Part shown: positions 58,036 through 64,000 of the stretch, one piece after another
Numbering within the stretch: the first letter of the stretch is position 1
Layout of the letters: the number at the start of each line of letters is the position of its first letter
NCBI RefSeq assembly: GCF_024330105.1
Contig: NZ_JANDHW010000004.1
Span: 124,001 to 188,000, forward strand
Length of the DNA: 64,000 bases
From: Coprobacter tertius
GTDB taxonomy: Bacteria > Bacteroidota > Bacteroidia > Bacteroidales > Coprobacteraceae
Direction: 5' to 3'
Notes under the pieces: generated by a model
Databases searched by the model: none
Told to the model about the DNA's origin: nothing
The model's input: the letters and a program-made list of their open reading frames with translations, nothing else
Position numbers and translations under genes: made by a program

Positions 58036-61000
58036 TTACATGAATATCATCCGGGTGCGAATCAGTTCCACCATTTGTTTTTTCAACTTAACGGCCTGGA
58101 TAGGCTTGGGTATATAGGCATCGAAGCCGTTGGAAAGCATTCGCTGTTCGTCATCGGCGAAAGCGTAGGCGGTAACGGCGATTACGGGTATGCTGTCCGA
58201 TAGTTCACGGATTCTCCGGGTTGCCTCATAGCCGTCCATTACCGGCATATTCACATCCATCAGAACGATATGGGGACTATATTGCTTGAACATGGTAACT
58301 GCCTCTTCGCCGTTCCAGGCATGAAGCAACTGGTATTCTTGCCCCAGAATAGACTGGAACAATTCGTAATTATCCACATTGTCCTCAGCGATCAATACCA
58401 TTAACTTTTCCTTCTCTATTTTCAATGGCTGGATGTCATAAACCGGCGTGTCCTTTCTCACGCTACGCTGATAAGGTACGGTAAACCAAAACAAAGCCCC
58501 TCGTCCCTCTTCCGACTCCACGCCGATCTGACCGCCCATCTTTTCAACGAGCGTCTTGCAGATAGATAGTCCGAGCCCTGTTCCTTGAGCAAAGGCATTA
58601 AGTTTCACGAAGCGCCCGAAAACAGAATCCAGCTTATTTCCGGGAATACCGCAGCCGGTATCCTTAACGTAGAAATAGAGGAAATCCTGATTTTGCAAAC
58701 GATACCCGAACCGGATCGTTCCGTTTTTCGTAAATTTCGCGGCATTGGTCAACAGATTCGAGATTACCTGTGTCAGACGATTCTTTTCCGTATGCACATA
58801 ACAGTCGTCCAGCCCTTTGTCCAATTCGAGCTTAACATTATTTTCATCCACCCGCGTTTCAAAGGCAATCCGCAATTCTTCCATAATATGGTTTATATCC
58901 ACATCGGAATAGACAAACTCCAATGTGCCGGCTTCGATTTTCGATAAATCGAGAATATCTCCGATCAATTGCAACAATAATTCATTATTGTTTTCAATAA
59001 TACTCACATACCTTTGTTTCTCCGTATCCTCTTTTTCATCCGCCAAAACTCCAGAGAATCCGACAATAGCATTCAACGGAGTACGAATCTCATGGCTCAT
59101 ATTGGCGAGGAATGCGGATTTCAACCGATTGGACTCTTCAGCTTTCTCCTTAGCCGAAATCAGGTCGGCTTCCATACGTTTACGCTCACTGATAACCAGT
59201 GACGAACCGATCAATGACAAAGGGCGACCGTTGCTGTCCCGCCTATCGACCGCCGCCTGTCCCTCTACCCAATCAAACTCCTTCTTGCCGTTATTCTGCC
59301 TGAATACACGATACTCCATTTTTATTTTATTGGTTTTTCCTTCGATCAATTCGCGGTATGCCTGTTTCACCCGTTCCCGGTCTTCCCTGCAAATCTTTGC
59401 AAAATACTGATAGTCTGGCACCGAAAGATGTTCCTCATCGGCGTTCTCCTGTCCGCTCAATTCAATCGGGCGATTGATATCGCACAATATCGTTCCCTTT
59501 TCCAGATCCCAGCGCCAAGGGACGATATTCGCCACATCCAACACCATCGCCAGTTTGCCGTTGACTTTCTGCAACAGTTGTTGTATATGAGCCAGTTCGG
59601 TATTGTCCATCCAGAAAACATCGATATCCCCATCCTGAGATGACGGAACTGCAATGACGCTAAAATGCTCATTCGTCTGCTTGTGATAATATTGGAATAA
59701 TATTTCCCGCTTATCCCGGACCACCAACTGGTAAAGTTCGCTCCACTCGGAAAACTGATCGGGGAAAATTTCGCTGATCATACGACCCATACACTTATCT
59801 CCAGATTCAAAGTGTTTCTCAAAACAGGGATTCACTTCCATAATACGATAATCCGCAATCTCACTGCTGGAATATTTCCGCAATTGTAATTTCATATAAA
59901 CGACCGGCATATTCCGGAAGAGAACACTGTAATCCGCCCGCAATTTCAGTTGTGCGGCCTGTATATTGCGGATTTTCCGTATGGAGCGGTAACGGATGAG
60001 CAGGATGAGCACGATAAGGCCCATGGCACAGAGCAATACGATATGCTTGTTGGCCTGCCAGAAAGAGGGCGGCCGCTGAAAGAACAGGCTGTGTGGCGGA
60101 CAATCCCCCGGCGACAGATTAGCGGCCAGTAATGCGGGATAATTGAACTCATAGAACGGGGGACCCGCTTTCTGGTGCGGGATGTCCCGGGCGGCCTTCC
60201 CGTCCAGAATTTGGGAAACGGTTTTTCCCAACTGAATCCCGACCTTCTCCTGCGAAGCGAAATAACCGCCCACCATATCGGAATGAACCACCGGATATTG
60301 AGTCAGTGAGAATATGGGTAAGTCTGTATATCCGCCCAGGATCTTGTACAACTGCGTCATAATCAAAACGTCGATCCCGGAGCGGCTGGTCGTGTGGCTG
60401 GAATAAAACAGGATGCCGTACTCCGGGCCGGCACTCTTTACCCGCCTGACCAGCGAATCCATGGAGATATCACCGGGAATCAGGTATTCCGCCTCGATAT
60501 CGGGATAGGACTTTGCCATCAGTTCACGGGACTGACGGGCCAGTTCCAGTCCCACGGGCCGTTTGCAGATAATGAACAGCAGTTTCTTCATATCCGGCAA
60601 CATCCTTCGCATCAGGGATATATTCTTATCCAGGTAAACCGGGTCGTACACAACGGTTGCATTCACATCTTTCAGCGCCTCAGTCCACGATATGCGCTGC
60701 TCTTCGGGGATGGCTTTTGACAGACTGAACTGGCCAGGACGGCAAGTGTAATCGGTCTCTACGCATAACACGCACGGTATATCGTCCCATCGCTTTGTAA
60801 CGTCCTCTCCGATGAGCATAGAGCTGGTCTCGCCTAAAAAAACGACCGCCCTGGGGCGTTTGCGGTAACGCGAGAAAATCTTCTTTTTATAAGCCTCTAC
60901 CTGCTCGGGAGTATCCCATCTGAGGGCAATCATGTGTTCGACCAAAACATCGACTTTACCGTTGGCGGCACGGATCTCTTTTTCCATTGCTTTCCGGATC

Positions 61001-61131
61001 TCGGTGCTCCAGTAAGTGGATTCGGTATAGGAATTCAAAACCAGGACATAATCTTCATGTTCGGACGATTCTGCAAATACCTGATTGACAGACACGGAAA
61101 ACAGCAGTAATAAAATGAATAGAATGCGCAT
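58036..61131 (-). CDS. Hybrid sensor histidine kinase with ABC substrate-binding-like sensor domain
   Basis: A 1031-residue protein. In order: a signal peptide (MRILFILLLLFSVSVNQVFA); a periplasmic domain (about 25-320) like the ABC-type substrate-binding family PF04392 (YVLVLNSYTESTYWSTEI, then RPRAVVFLGETSSMLIGEDV); a membrane helix (about 345-367); two PAS-like domains (about 385-660); HisKA with NMSHEIRTPLNAIVGF (about 690); HATPase with GTGLGLSICKTLVEKMGGQI (about 860); and a receiver with LIAEDNVDN and VLMDVNMPVMDGYEATRRI (about 920-1031). It has no DNA-binding output, so a partner must take the phosphate. The start MRILF is preferred; a -7-like TTACTTTG lies at the upstream ATG 61194. 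GC is higher than in its neighbours. Confidence 0.9.
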   Translation of the reverse strand: MRILFILLLLFSVSVNQVFAESSEHEDYVLVLNSYTESTYWSTEIRKAMEKEIRAANGKVDVLVEHMIALRWDTPEQVEAYKKKIFSRYRKRPRAVVFLGETSSMLIGEDVTKRWDDIPCVLCVETDYTCRPGQFSLSKAIPEEQRISWTEALKDVNATVVYDPVYLDKNISLMRRMLPDMKKLLFIICKRPVGLELARQSRELMAKSYPDIEAEYLIPGDISMDSLVRRVKSAGPEYGILFYSSHTTSRSGIDVLIMTQLYKILGGYTDLPIFSLTQYPVVHSDMVGGYFASQEKVGIQLGKTVSQILDGKAARDIPHQKAGPPFYEFNYPALLAANLSPGDCPPHSLFFQRPPSFWQANKHIVLLCAMGLIVLILLIRYRSIRKIRNIQAAQLKLRADYSVLFRNMPVVYMKLQLRKYSSSEIADYRIMEVNPCFEKHFESGDKCMGRMISEIFPDQFSEWSELYQLVVRDKREILFQYYHKQTNEHFSVIAVPSSQDGDIDVFWMDNTELAHIQQLLQKVNGKLAMVLDVANIVPWRWDLEKGTILCDINRPIELSGQENADEEHLSVPDYQYFAKICREDRERVKQAYRELIEGKTNKIKMEYRVFRQNNGKKEFDWVEGQAAVDRRDSNGRPLSLIGSSLVISERKRMEADLISAKEKAEESNRLKSAFLANMSHEIRTPLNAIVGFSGVLADEKEDTEKQRYVSIIENNNELLLQLIGDILDLSKIEAGTLEFVYSDVDINHIMEELRIAFETRVDENNVKLELDKGLDDCYVHTEKNRLTQVISNLLTNAAKFTKNGTIRFGYRLQNQDFLYFYVKDTGCGIPGNKLDSVFGRFVKLNAFAQGTGLGLSICKTLVEKMGGQIGVESEEGRGALFWFTVPYQRSVRKDTPVYDIQPLKIEKEKLMVLIAEDNVDNYELFQSILGQEYQLLHAWNGEEAVTMFKQYSPHIVLMDVNMPVMDGYEATRRIRELSDSIPVIAVTAYAFADDEQRMLSNGFDAYIPKPIQAVKLKKQMVELIRTRMIFM

Positions 61132-61317
61132 CAATCTGTTGAAATTATAATATATAATAAATATGTAAAGATAATATAAAAAATTGTTCTTCAAAGTAAA
61201 AATATTCAGGTAACGGATATCGGTCTTTTCATCGATATTCGTTTTTTATATTAAAAAAACGGGAAGCATTTATCATTCCTTCTAAAAAACTCTCTTCGGA
61301 TATAAAGATAGTTTTTT

Positions 61318-61437
61318 ACAGCATAGTACTAAAATCGCACGGTTGCTAAATCGTTATCTCTGCTTCTCAAATAATCTGCTAAATATCTATTTTTCATACG
61401 TTTATATCAGAACATTGAAAATCTAAAAAAATGAAGT
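61318..61437. repeat. Imperfect direct repeat, copy 1
   Basis: Begins ACAGCATAG and contains CGCACGGTTGCTAAATC, GCTAAATATCTATTT and TTGAAAATCTA. It matches copy 2 at 62338-62456 with small gaps. On the minus strand it reads MKNRYLADYLRSRDNDLATV (from 61397), ending at a stop after RF. It lies in the 400-base gap between the divergent kinase and nucleosidase genes. Confidence 0.7.
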
Positions 61438-61467
61438 TCTTCATTCGTGATCAACAGTGTTTTTATG

Positions 61468-61475
61468 TAACTTTG
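61468..61475 (+). promoter_or_regulatory. -7 element of the nucleosidase gene
   Basis: TAACTTTG, a perfect match. It lies inside the longest open frame (GTG at 61457), so that frame's first 24 codons cannot be translated and the real start is ATG 61529. Confidence 0.7.
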
Positions 61476-61528
61476 CATATAGTCAGAAGGCATGGAAAAA
61501 TATATATATTTATAACCCAACTAATGAC

Positions 61529-62221
61529 ATGAAAGAAAAAATAGGAATATTATGCGCCAGTGATACTGAATTAATGCCATTTTTAAATAGCATCCATCCG
61601 CACCAGACCATAAAAAAAGCAATGTTGGAATTTCATATCGGCCGAATTGGGAAAATCGATGCTATCATGGTGTATAGTGGTGTTTGTAAAGTAAATGCAG
61701 CAATTGCATCTCAATTGCTGATTGATTTTTTCCATGTAGATGCCATCATCAATGCCGGAGTTGCTGGAGGAATTGATTCAAACATTCAGTTATTCGATAC
61801 TATCATATCCGAACGGATGGTTTACCACGATGTATCCGATGATATTCTGACAGAATATCATCCTTGGCTGGAAAGCAATTATTTTTTTGCAGATCCAGCT
61901 TTGCTCGCCATTGCTCGTGAATACAGCTCAACTGCAATGTATCCGGTTTTATTCGGTACGATGGCTACCGGAGAACAATTTATTGATGATGAGAATAGGG
62001 ATAAAATCAATCAAAAGTATGCTCCACTTTCGGTTGATATGGAGACAACAAGTATCGCTCATGTTTGTCATGTAAATAGAATTCCATTTTTAAGCGTCAG
62101 GACAATCACGGATACTTCTACACATAAAGGTATGGAAAATTTTGAAAAGAATTGCGAGGTAGCTTCCGAAATATCTGCCGGAATCGCATTAGGGATATTG
62201 AGTTTATTAGAAGGAAAATAA
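61529..62221 (+). CDS. mtnN: 5'-methylthioadenosine/S-adenosylhomocysteine nucleosidase
   Basis: Hydrolyses the glycosidic bond of methylthioadenosine and S-adenosylhomocysteine; it clears SAM by-products and feeds autoinducer-2 precursor. It has 230 residues. MKEKIGILCASDTEL is the MTAN start (usual form GIIGAMxxE, here with a serine-aspartate in place of methionine). Then come YSGVCKVNAAIASQLLIDFF (about 52), INAGVAGGI (about 75), MATGEQFIDD (about 148), VDMETTSIAHVCHVNRIPFLSVRTITD (about 170-196, catalytic glutamate and aspartate). The start is fixed by the promoter. It is flanked on both sides by the direct repeat. Confidence 0.9.
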   Translation: MKEKIGILCASDTELMPFLNSIHPHQTIKKAMLEFHIGRIGKIDAIMVYSGVCKVNAAIASQLLIDFFHVDAIINAGVAGGIDSNIQLFDTIISERMVYHDVSDDILTEYHPWLESNYFFADPALLAIAREYSSTAMYPVLFGTMATGEQFIDDENRDKINQKYAPLSVDMETTSIAHVCHVNRIPFLSVRTITDTSTHKGMENFEKNCEVASEISAGIALGILSLLEGK

Positions 62222-62337
62222 ATATGAATTTCAAAGACATATACAATTGATAATAAATGATTTATAATAAAATACATTCATCGATATTTGTACATTCCAA
62301 TATATGTTATATTTTTGTGTTCTGAAAGAATTATGTG

Positions 62338-62456
62338 ACAGCATAGCACCGTAAATCACTAAAATTCGCACGGTAGCTAAATCTTTACTAAAATTCCTCA
62401 AATACTCCGCTAAATATTTATTCCTCAAACGGTTTTGTTAAACCGTTGAAAATCTA
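62338..62456. repeat. Imperfect direct repeat, copy 2
   Basis: Matches copy 1: ACAGCATAG, CGCACGGTAGCTAAATC, GCTAAATATTTATT, TTGAAAATCTA. On the minus strand it reads RNKYLAEYLRNFSKDLATVR and continues open. It also carries a hairpin AAACGGTTT-TGTT-AAACCGTT that copy 1 has lost or never had. Confidence 0.7.
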
Positions 62457-62483
62457 CAATAAAACCGGCTCACTAATTTATAA

Positions 62484-62527
62484 AAAAGAGTGTTAGCAAG
62501 CATTAAGTTCCGACCAACACTCTTTTT
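62484..62527. terminator. Terminator in the gap after copy 2
   Basis: A 12-bp stem AAAAAGAGTGTT / AACACTCTTTTT with T-rich and A-rich flanks; works in both directions. It may end the nucleosidase transcript. Confidence 0.8.
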
Positions 62528-62545
62528 CTTTTAAGGTAAAACCAG

Positions 62546-62553
62546 TATATTTG
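62546..62553 (+). promoter_or_regulatory. Putative -7 element of the DJ-1/PfpI gene
   Basis: TATATTTG, perfect match, about 80 bases ahead of the start codon. Confidence 0.65.
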
Positions 62554-62632
62554 TTAACAGGCACAAACCTGTAATCTTTAATATTACTTTAATACGATAA
62601 TATAAATAGGTATTCATTTAATAAATATTTCT

Positions 62633-63184
62633 ATGAAAACATCTTACTTATTTCTGGCCGAAGGCTTTGAAGAAATAGAAGCACTGACCATAATCGACAT
62701 GTTACGTCGTGCCGGAATGGCGATAAAAACCGTCTCTATTACATCTCAAAAAGAAGTAAAAGGAGCTCACAACATTACCGTGCTTGCCGATATGCTTTTT
62801 GAACCGAATCGCATTACCGATATCGATTGGTTGATTTTACCCGGTGGTATGCCAGGGACCAAACATTTAGGTGAATTCAAACTGTTGAAAACTCTCTTAA
62901 AAGAGCATTATAAAAATAATGGAAAAATAGCGGCTATTTGCGCTGCTCCCTCGATTTTAGGAGATATGGGATTACTCAACGGACGTAAAGCAACCTGTTA
63001 TCCCGGCTTCGAATCTCATTTACAAAATGGAGACTGTACCGGTAATCCGGTAGAAATATCGGGAAATATCACCACCGGTAAGGGACCGGGTGTGGCTCCC
63101 GAGTTTGCTTTGGCAATTATAAAACAGGCGTTAGGAGACGAAACAGCCAAAAAAGTAGCAAAAGAAATGCTTCTTGTAGATTGA
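62633..63184 (+). CDS. DJ-1/PfpI family protein (YajL/ThiJ-like)
   Basis: A 183-residue protein of the DJ-1 superfamily: LFLAEGFEEIEALTIIDMLRRAGM (landmark, residues 7-30, with the conserved glutamate), LILPGGMPGTKHL (about 68) and the reactive cysteine in IAAICAAPSILGDMGLLNGR (about 105). Members act as glyoxalase/deglycase-like or redox-protective enzymes; which applies here is not known. Single-gene unit with promoter and a bidirectional terminator. Confidence 0.93.
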   Translation: MKTSYLFLAEGFEEIEALTIIDMLRRAGMAIKTVSITSQKEVKGAHNITVLADMLFEPNRITDIDWLILPGGMPGTKHLGEFKLLKTLLKEHYKNNGKIAAICAAPSILGDMGLLNGRKATCYPGFESHLQNGDCTGNPVEISGNITTGKGPGVAPEFALAIIKQALGDETAKKVAKEMLLVD

Positions 63185-63200
63185 AAATGTTTTGTTGGGA

Positions 63201-63248
63201 TAATCGCCGCAGAAATGGTCGATAAGCTTTTTTTGCGGCGATTATTTT
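63201..63248. terminator. Bidirectional terminator between the DJ-1 gene and the CBS protein gene
   Basis: A perfect 11-bp stem TAATCGCCGCA (63201-63211) / TGCGGCGATTA (63234-63244) followed by TTTTTT; T-run inside the loop as well. Confidence 0.9.
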
Positions 63249-64000
63249 TTATTTCAGATCATCTTTCTTAACCAAAACCTTATCGATTCGCGCCCCGTCC
63301 ATATCGACGATCTCAAGTTTAAAATTCATCCATTCGAGTTGTTCACCCGTAGCCGGTATGTGTTGTAAAATCCCGAGAATCAATCCACTTAACGTATTGT
63401 AATTATAATCAGGATAAAGTTCTTCCATATCGAAATATGCCAAAAAATCATAAAACGAGCATTGCCCGTCTACCAGGCAAGAACCATCGCTTCTCACAAC
63501 AATATCCAATTCTTCTCCCGGATCGGGAAGTACTCCGATAAGAGCCTCCATAATATCACTCGAAGTTACAATCCCCTGTATACTACCGAATTCATCGGTA
63601 ACCAACGCATATTTTAGCCGTTCTTGCTTCATCCTTTCAAGACCGTTATAAACGCTAAGGGTTTCGGGCATATAATTGGGTGTTTTCAATAATATACTCA
63701 GATCGAAATCTGCTTTATCCACCTTATCAATCAAATCTCTCAAAGTAACCACCCCGAGAATATTATCGATACGGCCTTCACATACCGGGTAAACATGAAA
63801 CAAGTTAGCCAATATCACCCGGTTAATTTCTTCGGGCGGCCAACTGATATCGAGCCATACCAAATCATTTCTGTGCGTCATAATAGACCCCACATTACGG
63901 TCTCCCAAGTTAAAAACCCGTTCGACAATATCTTGTTCTACTTCCTGAACTTCACCGTCCTCAGTACCTTCTCTTATAATGGCTTTTATCTCGTCTTCGG
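63249..64000 (-). CDS. CBS-domain CorC/HlyC-type membrane protein, 5' end outside window
   Basis: The visible about 250 codons are the C-terminal part of a DUF21-CBS-CorC_HlyC protein. The frame runs through 63908 to the right edge (EVEQDIVERVFNLGDRNVGS), so the TTG at 63908 is internal, not a start. It has two CBS motifs (VGSIMTHRNDLVWLD and LKYALVTDEFGSIQGIVTSSDIMEALIG) and a CorC_HlyC tail (DGSCLVDGQCSFYDFLAYF to VDMDGARIDKVLV). The membrane DUF21 half lies outside. Relatives include CorC, TlyC, the magnesium transport-linked proteins and GldE of gliding bacteria; the specific role cannot be set. Confidence 0.9.
   Translation of the reverse strand, partial: EDEIKAIIREGTEDGEVQEVEQDIVERVFNLGDRNVGSIMTHRNDLVWLDISWPPEEINRVILANLFHVYPVCEGRIDNILGVVTLRDLIDKVDKADFDLSILLKTPNYMPETLSVYNGLERMKQERLKYALVTDEFGSIQGIVTSSDIMEALIGVLPDPGEELDIVVRSDGSCLVDGQCSFYDFLAYFDMEELYPDYNYNTLSGLILGILQHIPATGEQLEWMNFKLEIVDMDGARIDKVLVKKDDLK

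Noticed and set aside
62231-62428. 65-codon minus-strand frame covering repeat copy 2
   Set aside because: The first 23 residues are shared with copy 1, but copy 1 stops after RF; kept as a repeat, not as a gene.

Overview
This is a chromosomal window from a member of the Bacteroidales. The evidence is a hybrid two-component regulator with propeller repeats, a NADH dehydrogenase cluster without nuoEFG, the order lysS-gpsA-pgi, DUF1573 and DUF4153 proteins, and many promoters with the Bacteroidetes -7 element TAnnTTTG with no clear Shine-Dalgarno sequences. The species cannot be read from the sequence; a Barnesiellaceae/Coprobacter-like or related gut or oral lineage is only a guess. No rRNA, tRNA or CRISPR array was seen.

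Layout. 1-3394: a hybrid sensor/regulator cut by the left edge. 3874-8577: pgi, gpsA, lysS and rpsO, all minus. 8803-12788: typA, a Crp/Fnr regulator, marC and a rhomboid protease. 13031-17699: a three-gene glycogen/alpha-glucan operon. 17817-20316: a membrane polyferredoxin with a Tat-exported DUF362 protein. 20572-23148: a zinc peptidase and a DUF4153 membrane protein. 23208-39920: one long minus-strand energy block in which the whole F1Fo ATP synthase operon (atpDCBEFHAG) lies inside the complex I operon, between nuoABCDH and nuoIJKLMN. 40784-43757: a small membrane protein, meaB and two DUF1573 proteins. 43946-47024: a membrane-anchored MutS-like ATPase, then a queuosine-precursor transporter and queF, preceded by what looks like a preQ1-I riboswitch exactly at the predicted transcript start.

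47150-51880 is a degenerate integrative-element island. It holds a 237-nt segment that folds on paper into a closed multi-hairpin RNA, a collapsed tyrosine integrase, a frameshifted RhuM-like gene, and a very GC-rich pair: a membrane AraC-type regulator and a BspA-like leucine-rich-repeat lipoprotein. Between the pair is a four-half-site operator with a 31-32 bp period.

52016-56541 returns to core genes in one operon (DUF362 ferredoxin, TIGR01212-type radical SAM protein, M20 dipeptidase, aroC). An OmpA-family lipoprotein follows. Then come an odd palindrome-rich gap, a GC-richer hybrid sensor kinase with an ABC substrate-binding-like sensor, an MTA/SAH nucleosidase gene flanked by an imperfect ~115-bp direct repeat, a DJ-1/PfpI protein, and the C-terminal part of a CBS/CorC-type membrane protein cut by the right edge.

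The best candidates for something undescribed are the nested nuo/atp operon, the closed RNA and the AraC/LRR island with its operator, the preQ1-like leader in this phylum, and the repeat family with coding-like divergence around the nucleosidase gene.
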